In this document: positions 21,836 to 30,391 of the stretch, piece after piece
How the letters are laid out: each line of letters begins with the position of its first letter
How positions within the stretch are numbered: position 1 is the stretch's first letter
Assembly (NCBI GenBank): GCA_022845955.1
Contig: AP025576.1
Location: 6,696,001-6,760,000 of the forward strand
DNA length: 64,000 nucleotides
Direction of reading: 5' to 3'
DNA from: Lachnospiraceae bacterium
GTDB taxonomy: Bacteria; Bacillota; Clostridia; Lachnospirales; Lachnospiraceae
Position numbers and translations under genes: made by a program
Notes under the pieces: generated by a model
Database searches by the model: none
Told to the model about the DNA's origin: nothing
The model's input: only the letters and a program-made list of their open reading frames with translations

Positions 21836-23149
21836 TTAGTTCATAATCTCGTCACGTAACTCGGCGTAATTTTTGAACGTGTCATCCAGTGACTGCTCAT
21901 CCAAAAGATAGAGTTCCCACTCCTGTCTGTAAGCTTCAATCAGGGAAGCATAACCTTCTTCCCCTTTCTGCTCATCTTTTATCTTGGCAGAAAAACGATA
22001 GTCCACTCCCGGAACATTTACCTGTGATTTATATACTTCCAGGGCTTCATCTGTCGTGTAAGAAGGAACGTCACGGTTTTCCGCAATAATTGATGTTCCT
22101 TCGGGGGATGTGCAATAAAATTCAATGAATTTATATGCCGCTTCCGGATTCTTGGATGTCGATGAAACGACCAGATAAGAACTCTGTCCAACGCTGGATC
22201 CTTCCGGTTCTCCTTCAAAAATCGGCAGAGGGGCCGCACCCCATTCAAAATCAGCTTCCATCAGACGGAACATCCAGTCGCCGTTGATCATGGTGTAAAT
22301 GTTGCCGGCTTCAAAATAAGCCTTAATATCAAAGGTACCAGAAGTCATTTCAGCAATTCCGGGAGCACTGGCATCTTCGATATACATACGATGCTGAATC
22401 TGTGCAAATTCTTTTGTTCTGGTCAGGTTTTCATCATCCAGGTATTCGCCTGTGGGGATAGCTCCCAGGTTAGGCGTCCAGTTCGGCATAAGGCCTCCCC
22501 AGTATTTGGTTCCGTTTTCTTCCCCGGTCAGCTCCTTGATCAGGTCAAGGTATTCATTCCAGGTAAGGTTTTCCGGATATGCAATCCCTTTGGCATCGAA
22601 CAGTTCTTTGTTGTAGAACATCATCCAGCAGGATCCGCTGGTGGGATATCCGTAGAACGAACCGTTTTCATCGGTAACACCTGCAAGGGAGGTATCCTTA
22701 ATGGGGCTTAAATCCACGCCTGAGCTTGCCGCATAGGGAGCCAGGTCTACAAATGCGCCGTTGGCTGTATACTGTGCCATCTGTGCAGGTGAGCGGACCC
22801 AGTAAACGTCAGCATCTGTGGAGCCGCCTGCTGTCATAACCTTAACCTTATCGTCGTAATCGCCTTCTGCAATGCTGTGGCCCACAACTTCAATATCACT
22901 GTTGGCAGCGTTAAAGGCTTCCATTTCTTTTGTCGCCACTTTTTCAAGGTCGGTGGAATAATAGAAATTAATAACTGTCTTATCTGTGCTTGCTGCGGCT
23001 TCGCTTCCTGCAGCTTCACTCTGTGCAGCAGTGTCGCCTGCTGCCGCGGAAGATGCGGCCGTGTTATCGGAAGAGCTGCTTCCGCATCCTGCCAGCAAGG
23101 TTACTGCCATTGCTGCAGTGAGAAGAATGCTTAATGCTTTCTTTTTCAT
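21836..23149 (-). CDS. sugar ABC transporter binding lipoprotein
   Basis: The start is ATG 23149 with GGAGG upstream. The protein has about 437 residues with a lipoprotein signal: MKKK, a hydrophobic core and the lipobox LLAGC, so Cys would be lipid-modified. A Ser/Ala-rich linker leads to an SBP_bac_1 (CUT1) fold with aromatic-rich binding regions (TSGSCWMMFYN, YWGGLMPNW). It heads the transporter operon and would deliver sugars to the two permeases. It is similar in layout and in several motifs (GGLMPNWTPNLGA versus GGYLPIWVPNLGA) to the lipoprotein at 23416-24726, so the two probably bind related ligands. Confidence 0.94.
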   Translation of the reverse strand: MKKKALSILLTAAMAVTLLAGCGSSSSDNTAASSAAAGDTAAQSEAAGSEAAASTDKTVINFYYSTDLEKVATKEMEAFNAANSDIEVVGHSIAEGDYDDKVKVMTAGGSTDADVYWVRSPAQMAQYTANGAFVDLAPYAASSGVDLSPIKDTSLAGVTDENGSFYGYPTSGSCWMMFYNKELFDAKGIAYPENLTWNEYLDLIKELTGEENGTKYWGGLMPNWTPNLGAIPTGEYLDDENLTRTKEFAQIQHRMYIEDASAPGIAEMTSGTFDIKAYFEAGNIYTMINGDWMFRLMEADFEWGAAPLPIFEGEPEGSSVGQSSYLVVSSTSKNPEAAYKFIEFYCTSPEGTSIIAENRDVPSYTTDEALEVYKSQVNVPGVDYRFSAKIKDEQKGEEGYASLIEAYRQEWELYLLDEQSLDDTFKNYAELRDEIMN

Positions 23150-23199
23150 AATTGCCTCCTTTGGACTAAACAACTTGTTTCGTATTTCCTGATGATTTT

Positions 23200-23227
23200 A
23201 TTATAACTGCTGTGCCAATTCTGGAAA
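23200..23227 (-). promoter_or_regulatory. candidate promoter of the binding-protein operon
   Basis: Minus strand: TATAAT at 23200-23205, a 16-bp spacer and a poor -35 TTTCCA at 23222-23227. A good -10 with a weak -35 suggests dependence on an activator, and the neighbouring response regulator is the obvious candidate. Confidence 0.5.
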
Positions 23228-23340
23228 GTCTCAAAAAATCTACACCTTTTGTATAAAGAAAATCGTTTTATTTTGTGCATCTTTTCAAAGAAATCCGGCA
23301 TTTACACTTTATATGTGCCCTTAACAAGGATTTTAAGCAT

Positions 23341-23374
23341 AAAAAAGAGGATGAGATTTTCTACACCCATCCTC
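23341..23374 (-). terminator. terminator after the sensor-lipoprotein operon
   Basis: The stem GAGGATG (23347-23353) / CATCCTC (23368-23374) is followed on the minus strand by TTTTTT. It separates the kinase-regulator-lipoprotein operon from the transporter operon. Confidence 0.85.
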
Positions 23375-23415
23375 TGAAACAATCATACGGAAAAAAGATA
23401 ATTTTCGATATTATT

Positions 23416-24726
23416 TTATTTTTGCGCTTCTTTTTTCGCATTTTCTTCCGCCTGTAATGCATTTCTGCCCTTCAGGTAATCCTCTATAGCCGTGTCAAGG
23501 CTTTTTTCCCCGCTCAAATAGCCGATTGCCTCTTCGTTAAAAACATCTCTCAGATCCCGGTATAACAGGTGTTTTCCCTCTTCATTCTGCAGAATCGCGT
23601 CAAAGAAAAAACCGACCTGTGTGATTCCCGCGTTCTTAATATAGCTTTCCCTGCTGCCCTCCGTAAAATAAGAAGGGAAGCAGTAATTGGATGCCAGGAT
23701 GGTAGCCCCTTCCTCCCCGCAGCAGAACTCAAGGAATTCAAAGGCATTTTCCGGATAGCTGCTGCGGGAGGAAACCGCCAGATAGGAATTGCTTCCCACC
23801 GAAGTACCGTCCTCCGCTCCCCGGGTCAGGGGCAGGGGAGCCGCATCCCACCGGCAGTTTTCCATTCTGGACGCCTCCAGGTTCTGAAGTATCTGAATTG
23901 TCCAGTCTCCGTTGATCATCATTCCGATCTCCCCATCCAGGAAGGTGGTATAGCCGGGCGATATTTTTTCCATTTCCTTTACATTCGGATGGCTGTGTTC
24001 GGTATTATAAAGCCTGTCCATCAGTTCCAGGAAATCCCTGGTCGCCGGCAGGTCGTCATCATACAGATATTCCCCCAGCTCCAGCGCTCCCAGGTTCGGC
24101 ACCCATATGGGCAGATAGCCGCCCCACCGGTCCGTTCCTTCCGGCTGGCTTTCCTTAATCTGCAGCGCAAGAAGCGCGTATTCCTCCCAGGTCATCCGGC
24201 CGGGATATTCCAGTCCCAGCTCGTCAAAGATATCCTTATTGTAAAAAAGCAGCCATATATTCTGGATAAAGGGTAGGGAATAAATCCGTTCATCCAACTG
24301 TACGATATCCAGCGACTGGCCGTATTTTGAGATGTCAAGCGAGCTGTCGTTTATCATATCGGACAGATCATATAAAAGGTCCGCTTCCGCCATCCGGTTG
24401 GATTTGGACGGCTGCCGGATCCAGGCAATATCCACGCCTTCCCCTTCGGAGAGAATACGCATGATTTCATCATCGTAGCCGTCGTCATCCACATAGCGCA
24501 TTTCCACTTCCGTAGTACTGCTGCGTGCATTGAAAACGCTGACCAGATCTTCCATATAGGGTTTGCTCACGGTCACATCGTAACAGATTATTTTCTGCTT
24601 TCCCGCGGTCTGTGTTTCGTCCTGCACCGTGTCGGGATTTTGGCTTTCCCTGCCGCAGGCATCCAGCAGGAAGCAGGCCAGCGCTGCCGTCAGCAGAATA
24701 TAAAATACGTTCCTTTTCTTTTTCAT
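23416..24726 (-). CDS. orphan binding lipoprotein coupled to a two-component system
   Basis: This 436-residue SBP_bac_1 protein has a lipoprotein signal (MKKKRN, hydrophobic core, LLDAC). It is the last gene of the kinase-regulator-lipoprotein operon; its ATG overlaps the response-regulator stop by 4 bp (ATGA), so translation is coupled. It has no permeases of its own. Motifs shared with the transporter lipoprotein 0.3 kb downstream (DGYDDEIMRILSEG, GGYLPIWVPNLGA, GEIGMMINGDWTI) indicate paralogy. The likely role is to sense the same sugar outside the cell and present it to the membrane kinase. That role is inferred; a spare transport receptor is the alternative. Confidence 0.88.
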   Translation of the reverse strand: MKKKRNVFYILLTAALACFLLDACGRESQNPDTVQDETQTAGKQKIICYDVTVSKPYMEDLVSVFNARSSTTEVEMRYVDDDGYDDEIMRILSEGEGVDIAWIRQPSKSNRMAEADLLYDLSDMINDSSLDISKYGQSLDIVQLDERIYSLPFIQNIWLLFYNKDIFDELGLEYPGRMTWEEYALLALQIKESQPEGTDRWGGYLPIWVPNLGALELGEYLYDDDLPATRDFLELMDRLYNTEHSHPNVKEMEKISPGYTTFLDGEIGMMINGDWTIQILQNLEASRMENCRWDAAPLPLTRGAEDGTSVGSNSYLAVSSRSSYPENAFEFLEFCCGEEGATILASNYCFPSYFTEGSRESYIKNAGITQVGFFFDAILQNEEGKHLLYRDLRDVFNEEAIGYLSGEKSLDTAIEDYLKGRNALQAEENAKKEAQK

Positions 24727-25424
24727 CGTGTATCCTTCAGATCCATATTTTTTACATTATGAAGGTAATCATATATCTTAAGATCATTCACAAGCTTAAC
24801 CACTTCCGCCATGGAATCCAGATCGAATTTCTTGAGAATGTTGTGGATATGGCGTTTTAACGTTGTCATTTCCACGCAGCGCATGGAACAGATTTCCGAA
24901 CGCTCATAGCCCTGGCGCAAAAGATCCAGGATGTCGATTTCGGTCTGCGTCAGCTGGGTGACAAGCATCAGGTTATACAGGAAGCTGTCCTCGCTCTGCT
25001 TTACCCGCTGGAATTCCCGCCGGATTTTCTCCGCGATGACAGGGCGGATGGGGGAACGTCCGGCATAGGCGTCCTTTACGCAGGTAATCAGCTCCTCCTG
25101 TCTGGAATTCTTCAGGACATAGTCGGAAACACCCAGTTTAAAGGCCTGGAATACATTTTCATCATCCTCATAGGAGGTCAGGATGATGATCTTCACCTGG
25201 GGATATTGGGAAAGGATCTGGCTCGCCGCGTCCAGGCCGGCGGTGCGTGTCTCCATTTCAATATCCATTAATATGACATCCGGCTGGCAGAGCACGGTTT
25301 TCATCACCGCCTCATATCCGTTCTGGACGGCGGCCACCACCTCCAGCTCACTGTCCTTTTCCAGAAGCCTCTGGTATTTTTTTAAAAGAGCGGGCATATC
25401 CTCTGCAATCAGTACTTTAATCAT
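24723..25424 (-). CDS. NarL/LuxR-type response regulator
   Basis: This 233-residue response regulator has a receiver domain (1-120: acidic pocket Glu8/Asp9, phosphoacceptor Asp54 in ILMDIEM, Thr in ILTSYED, Lys in YVLKNS) and a C-terminal LuxR-type helix-turn-helix (about 165-225: LTQTEIDILDLLRQGYERSEI to TLKRHIHNILKKFDL). It lies 36 bp after the kinase gene and overlaps the next gene by 4 bp. It probably activates the adjacent sugar-transport operon, whose promoter has a weak -35. Confidence 0.93.
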   Translation of the reverse strand: MIKVLIAEDMPALLKKYQRLLEKDSELEVVAAVQNGYEAVMKTVLCQPDVILMDIEMETRTAGLDAASQILSQYPQVKIIILTSYEDDENVFQAFKLGVSDYVLKNSRQEELITCVKDAYAGRSPIRPVIAEKIRREFQRVKQSEDSFLYNLMLVTQLTQTEIDILDLLRQGYERSEICSMRCVEMTTLKRHIHNILKKFDLDSMAEVVKLVNDLKIYDYLHNVKNMDLKDTR

Positions 25425-25460
25425 TTCTGGCTCCCATCTGTGATTGGCAAATCAGCAGTA

Positions 25461-26972
25461 TTAAAGGCGGCTCACCGGAAGGTAAATGTGAAATACGGTC
25501 CCTTTTCCGACTTCGCTTTCCACATCTATTTTCCCCCCGGAATCCGTAATTATTTTATGGGTTAAAGATAATCCCATTCCCCAGCTTTTCGTCATGGGCT
25601 TTGAGGTGAAAAAGGGGGTAAAAATATTCACCATATCTTCTTTCGGGATTCCGCAGCCGTTATCCGCAATATCTATAATTCCCCATCTGCTGTCCGCAAG
25701 AAGCATTACCTGTATTTTTTTCGTTTTTTCCCCGGTCTGCTTCAGGGCATCACAGGCATTGTTCAGCAGGTTGATCAGCGCCTGCTTTAAAAATTCTTCA
25801 TCCACAAACACACAGGGGTCTTCCCCGGGCACATCCACAGTCCATTCAATGTCGGTTTCCGGCCGTGATCCCTTCAGCTCCTCCACCGTTTCCCTGACTA
25901 CTCCGCCAAGCGAAAGCTGCCGGAAATTCATGGTGTTATCACGGATATGCCTGTGGATATCGTCAAGCCGTTCGTAAAGGACTTCGCAATGCTCCACAAG
26001 AAGCTCCTTATCTTCCTCATTTTCTTTCCTGACCTCCAGGCTTTCCACCTCGGCCTGCAGGTTCAGCAGCTCATTTTTCATAAAATGACAGAATACCCTT
26101 GTGGACATGTTCACCGCATTGATGTTCTGGGATACCTCCAGGCTGTAGTTCTCCATTTTGCTGCGGATAACGGTCAGACGGTAGCTCACAGCGCACATAA
26201 GCAGGATAAACAACAGGATAATATAAGGAAGGGTACGGTACAGTGGGATGGCGCTGTTCGTGAAAAGGATTTTGTAGGTAACCACATCCATGGCCTTGGA
26301 ATATTTTATCATCTGCATAGGCAGCCGGCCCATAAACATCAGGTAGCAGATGATCAGCATAAAGTAGGAAATCAATATAATAATCAGGGATATCCGGTAT
26401 ATCTTAATATGGGGGACCCGGAGGATATTAAGCAAAATACTGCCCAGACAGATAAACAGCAGGATAAAATTCATGGCGGAAATCACGGCGCTGAAAACAC
26501 CCCAGAGCCGCTCAATGCCCGACACGGTCAGTAAGCCCGGGTATAAAAAGGAATAGGCACGGATATATACCTGCGGACTGCAGACCAGATATTCCAGCAG
26601 GAAAAAAATCCCCACGGCCGGAAGCGCTTTTTGGCATCTCTTCCTCTCTTCCTGCTTCATGAAGGAGGAGGCAAATATCAGATTGCTTGCCGTAAACAGG
26701 ATACAGCTCACGTTCAGGCAGTTGATAATGGCTTCCTTGGATAGCTTCAGCGAATACAGCCTCGCGGCCATTCCCCGCGGCACGAGGAAGTATTTGAGGA
26801 AAATACTCAGGTTAAAGGAAGATTTACAAAAATATAAAATGAAAAAGCACAGTGATGTTATAAAGAAAAAAAGCACCAGAAACATGGAAAACAGCTGCAT
26901 GGATCGGTATTCGGAACGGGTAAACAGCAGCAGCACGATCACCACGGCGCATACAAGCATCAAATATATCAT
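25461..26972 (-). CDS. polytopic sensor histidine kinase
   Basis: This 503-residue kinase has about seven or eight membrane helices in the first 275 residues with no large extracellular domain. A cytoplasmic transmitter follows with a short H-box (STRVFCHFMKNELLNL; His about 291) and a HATPase_c domain: N box NLLNNACDAL, G1 DNGCGIP, F box FTPFFTSK and G2 GMGLSL. Because it lacks an obvious sensor domain, the lipoprotein encoded two genes later is a good candidate for the ligand-sensing part. It is the first gene of its operon, 71 bp after the converging end of the LysR gene's transcript. Confidence 0.92.
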   Translation of the reverse strand: MIYLMLVCAVVIVLLLFTRSEYRSMQLFSMFLVLFFFITSLCFFILYFCKSSFNLSIFLKYFLVPRGMAARLYSLKLSKEAIINCLNVSCILFTASNLIFASSFMKQEERKRCQKALPAVGIFFLLEYLVCSPQVYIRAYSFLYPGLLTVSGIERLWGVFSAVISAMNFILLFICLGSILLNILRVPHIKIYRISLIIILISYFMLIICYLMFMGRLPMQMIKYSKAMDVVTYKILFTNSAIPLYRTLPYIILLFILLMCAVSYRLTVIRSKMENYSLEVSQNINAVNMSTRVFCHFMKNELLNLQAEVESLEVRKENEEDKELLVEHCEVLYERLDDIHRHIRDNTMNFRQLSLGGVVRETVEELKGSRPETDIEWTVDVPGEDPCVFVDEEFLKQALINLLNNACDALKQTGEKTKKIQVMLLADSRWGIIDIADNGCGIPKEDMVNIFTPFFTSKPMTKSWGMGLSLTHKIITDSGGKIDVESEVGKGTVFHIYLPVSRL

Positions 26973-27043
26973 AAGCAGGCCCTCTCTGCCCGTAAATGTG
27001 TATCTTTACAGTAATTGTCCAGACCGTTCTGAACGGTTACATC

Positions 27044-27973
27044 TTACAATAATTGGCCGGGAGTGTCAACGGAATGGGGGTTTGACAGGGAATATTCATT
27101 GTATATGCGCATGATGTTCTGCAGGAGATCCATATGCTCAAAATCCTTATGATATACCATATTGATTTCCCTGGTCATACTCAGGTTTTCTATAGGCAAC
27201 CCTATCAGCTTCCCTTTTTTCAGTTCATTGGCACAGGCACTTCTGGCAAGAATGGACACACCGAAATCCCGGCGCACCAGATCCTTGATGGTAGCCACAT
27301 TGTCTACTTCCAGTATAACATTAAATTCATCCAGCGATACATTGTTGCTTTCCAGATGAGAAATAAAAAGGTTCCGGGTCCCGGAATCGGGAAGCCGCAG
27401 AATCAGGTTTTCCTTTTTCAGCTCATTCAGTGTGACCATGCTTTTTTGGGACAACGGGTTTTTGTTGGATACGGCGAGAATCAGGGAATCCGTATCCAGC
27501 ATGATGGTATTGAAATTGGAATCCGTAATACGGCCCTCCACAATTGCCAGATCAATCTCATAGGTTTTCAGCTTCATATAAAGATTATTTATAGAGTCAG
27601 AAATAATTGTTATCCTTGTTTTCTTGCTCACACTGCTGTATCTGGCCAGGACCTCCACCATGATATTGCTTTCGGAGGTATGGGTAATACCTACCGTGAT
27701 CTTTCTTGCGTGCTCTTTTTCTTCCTTCAGGCTCTGTTCCAGGTTCTGATAGAGGCTGTCAATCCTTTTGGCATACTTGATGACGATCTCCCCCTCCCTG
27801 GTAAGCTTGAGATTCCCCTCTCCCCGGGTAAAAATGGTGACCCCAAGCTCCTTCTCCAGCTGTCTGACATGCTGGCTCACCGCGGGCTGGGTAAGGGACA
27901 GTTTCCGGGCGGCCTGGGTAAAGCTGTGCAGTTCGTTCACCGTCAGCAGGGTGATAAGCTTGGAATCAATCAC
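27044..27973 (-). CDS. LysR-family transcriptional regulator
   Basis: This 309-residue regulator uses a GTG start with AAGGAGA upstream. The N-terminal winged HTH (about 1-60: FTQAARKLSLTQPAVSQHVRQLEKELG) is followed by a LysR substrate-binding domain (about 90-295). The gene is divergent from a cation/proton antiporter gene, and the 121-bp gap holds a perfect 7-7-7 inverted repeat over the antiporter -35. It therefore probably controls the antiporter and itself. The effector is unknown. Confidence 0.93.
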   Translation of the reverse strand: MIDSKLITLLTVNELHSFTQAARKLSLTQPAVSQHVRQLEKELGVTIFTRGEGNLKLTREGEIVIKYAKRIDSLYQNLEQSLKEEKEHARKITVGITHTSESNIMVEVLARYSSVSKKTRITIISDSINNLYMKLKTYEIDLAIVEGRITDSNFNTIMLDTDSLILAVSNKNPLSQKSMVTLNELKKENLILRLPDSGTRNLFISHLESNNVSLDEFNVILEVDNVATIKDLVRRDFGVSILARSACANELKKGKLIGLPIENLSMTREINMVYHKDFEHMDLLQNIMRIYNEYSLSNPHSVDTPGQLL

Positions 27974-28014
27974 GGCTTCTCTCCTTATAAATATTTATGA
28001 TGAAGTGGTTATAA

Positions 28015-28035
28015 ATCATAATTTGCCTTTATGAT
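28015..28035. promoter_or_regulatory. LysR-type operator (7-7-7 inverted repeat)
   Basis: ATCATAA (28015-28021), a 7-base spacer and TTATGAT (28029-28035) form a perfect palindrome of the T-N11-A type used by LysR regulators. It covers the -35 hexamer of the antiporter promoter and lies about 42 bp upstream of the LysR start. Confidence 0.7.
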
Positions 28036-28050
28036 TTTCGTTGATATAAT
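28023..28050 (+). promoter_or_regulatory. promoter of the antiporter gene
   Basis: TTGCCT at 28023-28028, a 16-bp spacer and perfect TATAAT at 28045-28050. Start predicted near 28057, 38 bp before the ATG. The operator overlaps the -35. Confidence 0.75.
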
Positions 28051-28094
28051 TGTACCATAGAAGAGAAATATAGCAATACAAGGGGGAATTTTCC

Positions 28095-29375
28095 ATGAAA
28101 GAATTTTACGGCAGCCTGAACGAGTCCACCCTCGTCCTGCTTTCCTTATCCATCATACTTTTTGCAGGTTTTCTGCTCACCAGACTGACAAAGAGGCTTC
28201 ATCTGCCCAACGTCAGCGGCTATATTCTGGCCGGTGTGCTGATAGGCCCCCAGGTCGCAGCGCTCGTGCCCGCCCACATCCTGTCTCATATGAGCTTTAT
28301 CAGCGATGTTGCCCTGGCTTTCATCGCCTTCGGCGTAGGGAAATTTTTTAAGAAAGAGGTTCTTCTGAAAACGGGCTGGAAGGTGGTAATTGTTACCCTG
28401 TGGGAGTCCGTGCTCGCCGGGGTCCTGATCACGTTAAGCATGCGTTTCTTATTCCATTTATCCTGGGATTTCTGTCTGATTCTGGGGGCCATTGCAACGG
28501 CGACGGCGCCGGCAAGCACCATGATGACTATCCGGCAGTACCGGGCAAAAGGGGATTTTGTGAATATCCTGCTGCAGGTGGTCGCCCTGGATGACGTGGT
28601 CTGCCTGCTCATATTCAGCGTTGTGGTTGCGGCTGTTAATGCCGGCCGGAACGGGCAGGTACGGCCCGGGGATGTGCTGCTTCCTATTTTTTACAATCTG
28701 GCAGCGCTTGGGATCGGTTTCCTTTGCGGTTACCTGCTTTCCCGGCTGATTACACCTGCCCGGAGCAAGGACAACCGGCTTATTCTCGCTATTGCCATGC
28801 TCATGGGGATTTCCGGGCTGTGCTCCGCCTTTGACCTCTCCCCCCTGCTTTCCTGCATGGTGTTCGGCGCTTCCTATATTAATCTGACGGAGGATAAAAA
28901 GCTGTTCCGCCAGGTAGACCGGTTTACGCCCCCCGTGCTGTCCATGTTTTTCATTATATCCGGCATGAACCTGGATCTGACGGCCCTGAAAACGGCAGGG
29001 GTGATCGGGGCAGCCTATTTCGTTATCCGCATTCTGGGAAAATACGGCGGTATGTATCTGGGCTGCGCTCTCACGGGGATGCCAGCCACTCACAAGAAAT
29101 ATATGGGTCTGGCGCTGATTCCCCAGGCGGGGGTCGCCATTGGGCTGGCGTTTCTCGGACAGCGGCTGCTTCCGGAAGCTATCGGGAACCTGCTGTTAAC
29201 CATTATCCTGTCCTCTTCCGTGCTCTATGAACTGACAGGGCCTGCCTGTGCAAAAATGTCCTTTATCCTGTCCGGTACCATAAAAAGGGAAAAAACGGAG
29301 ACCGGCGGAAAAAATGCAGGGAAGGTGAAAGTGAAAAAATATCCCGATAAGAAGTCGGTAAAGCATGCGGTGTAA
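28095..29375 (+). CDS. cation:proton antiporter (CPA2/Kef-like)
   Basis: This 426-residue membrane protein has about 12 hydrophobic helices and CPA2 signatures: HLPNVSGYILAGVLIGPQ near the N-terminus, the TATAPASTMMTIRQYRAKG stretch and the membrane Asp pair in ALDDVVCLLIFS, the ion-binding site. It ends with a short basic tail and has no TrkA-N or other regulatory domain, so it is of the short NapA/KefB-core type. It exchanges Na+ or K+ for protons. AAGGGGG precedes the ATG. Control by the divergent LysR protein is likely. Confidence 0.92.
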   Translation: MKEFYGSLNESTLVLLSLSIILFAGFLLTRLTKRLHLPNVSGYILAGVLIGPQVAALVPAHILSHMSFISDVALAFIAFGVGKFFKKEVLLKTGWKVVIVTLWESVLAGVLITLSMRFLFHLSWDFCLILGAIATATAPASTMMTIRQYRAKGDFVNILLQVVALDDVVCLLIFSVVVAAVNAGRNGQVRPGDVLLPIFYNLAALGIGFLCGYLLSRLITPARSKDNRLILAIAMLMGISGLCSAFDLSPLLSCMVFGASYINLTEDKKLFRQVDRFTPPVLSMFFIISGMNLDLTALKTAGVIGAAYFVIRILGKYGGMYLGCALTGMPATHKKYMGLALIPQAGVAIGLAFLGQRLLPEAIGNLLLTIILSSSVLYELTGPACAKMSFILSGTIKREKTETGGKNAGKVKVKKYPDKKSVKHAV

Positions 29376-29392
29376 ATATTGATATTTAATAC

Positions 29393-29421
29393 TTGCAGAA
29401 TGGGGAAAATTACTATAGAAT
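29393..29421 (+). promoter_or_regulatory. promoter of tRNA-Ser
   Basis: TTGCAG at 29393-29398, a 17-bp spacer and TAGAAT at 29416-29421, about 45 bp upstream of the mature tRNA. Confidence 0.65.
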
Positions 29422-29472
29422 ATAGGTGTTGCGTTGGGAAACAGTTTTTGCAGGATGTTTTCCAGACAGGAT

Positions 29473-29559
29473 GGAGATGTACCCAAGAGGTCGAAGGGAC
29501 CGCACTCGAAATGCGGCAGGTCGGTTTCCGGCGCGTGGGTTCGACTCCCACCATCTCCG
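29473..29559 (+). tRNA. tRNA-Ser (CGA)
   Basis: Class II cloverleaf of 87 nt: acceptor GGAGATG/CATCTCC, anticodon stem CCGCA/TGCGG around CTCGAAA (anticodon CGA), a long variable arm and T arm GTGGGTTCGACTCCCAC, discriminator G. No CCA is encoded. It has its own promoter and a strong terminator. Confidence 0.95.
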
Positions 29560-29563
29560 CTAT

Positions 29564-29603
29564 GAGGCCCGACAGCCTGACGCTGTCGGGCCTCTGCTTT
29601 TTC
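29564..29603 (+). terminator. terminator of tRNA-Ser
   Basis: A perfect 13-bp stem, GAGGCCCGACAGC (29564-29576) / GCTGTCGGGCCTC (29582-29594), with a 5-base loop is followed by TGCTTTTT. Confidence 0.92.
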
Positions 29604-29635
29604 AGGGAATTGGAAAGCCTGCCGCGATATGCGGC

Positions 29636-30304
29636 TTACCGTTTTTGTGCTAGCAGACGAAAACAGTTCTTATGATAGTCGATGAAACCATCTTTTTTCA
29701 TTCTGGACAGTTCTCTGGAAAGGGCGCTTCGATCCACATTGAGGTATTCGGCCATGGCGCTCCTGTCCAGCGGAAGGAGGATTGTATCACTGCCCTGTTC
29801 CCCGGAGACCCGGGACAGGTACGCCATAATCTTCCCCCGTACAGAGGGCCGCAGCAGGCAGTCGATCCGCTCATGAAGCAGCAGGCCTTTCTGCGCGACA
29901 ATGCCCACGTAATTCCGGACCAGCCTCTCATGCTGGGAGCAATTCTGAGGACACCGCGCCATCAGCCTGTCAAAAGGAATCATGAGGACAGAGGAATCTT
30001 CCTCTGCCAGCACTGTCACAGGGCTTTCATACCCGGGGCTGGCAGACAGCAGCACACCGATCTCACTTCCGGGGCCTAACAGAGCGATGAGGATTACACG
30101 GCCGGCTGCATCCGTCTTGACGGTGCGTCCGCGGCCGGTCAGCATAATGCCGAATCCGTCGGTCTTTTCGCCCTCCTCGATGAGGCGGCTTCCCTTAAGG
30201 AAGGATACTTCCTTGGCGCCGATGCAGGTAAGCAGGCCGGGAATCAAATCCGGCGCAATCCCTGCAAACAACGCGGTGCCGCTTATAACAGTATTTTTCT
30301 CCAT
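29636..30304 (-). CDS. Crp/Fnr-family transcriptional regulator
   Basis: This 222-residue regulator has an N-terminal cyclic-nucleotide-binding-like beta roll (about 15-125: LKGSRLIEEGEKTDGFGIMLTGRG), a long dimer helix and a C-terminal Crp-type winged HTH (about 175-215: MAEYLNVDRSALSRELSRMKKDG). The R-x-A or E-R pattern needed to bind cAMP is not evident, and there is no Fnr-type Cys cluster, so the ligand is unknown. It is divergent from a small ECF-transporter-like gene, with a palindrome of Crp type in between. Confidence 0.92.
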   Translation of the reverse strand: MEKNTVISGTALFAGIAPDLIPGLLTCIGAKEVSFLKGSRLIEEGEKTDGFGIMLTGRGRTVKTDAAGRVILIALLGPGSEIGVLLSASPGYESPVTVLAEEDSSVLMIPFDRLMARCPQNCSQHERLVRNYVGIVAQKGLLLHERIDCLLRPSVRGKIMAYLSRVSGEQGSDTILLPLDRSAMAEYLNVDRSALSRELSRMKKDGFIDYHKNCFRLLAQKR

Positions 30305-30313
30305 AAATTATTC

Positions 30314-30356
30314 CGTTGCCTGTGCAACGTACCTCCTGAAACAATCCTATTATAAT
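30314..30356 (+). promoter_or_regulatory. Crp/Fnr-type operator placed for class II activation, with -10 TATAAT
   Basis: CGTTGC (30314-30319), CTGT, GCAACG (30324-30329) is a perfect palindrome with the TTGC-N4-GCAA shape of Crp/Fnr sites. Downstream is TATAAT at 30351-30356 with no -35. With a start near 30363, the operator centre (30321.5) lies about 41.5 bp upstream, the class II activator position. It also overlaps the leader of the divergent regulator gene. Confidence 0.65.
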
Positions 30357-30391
30357 GGAAGCTATAAAACAATAGGAAATGGAGAAAAACA

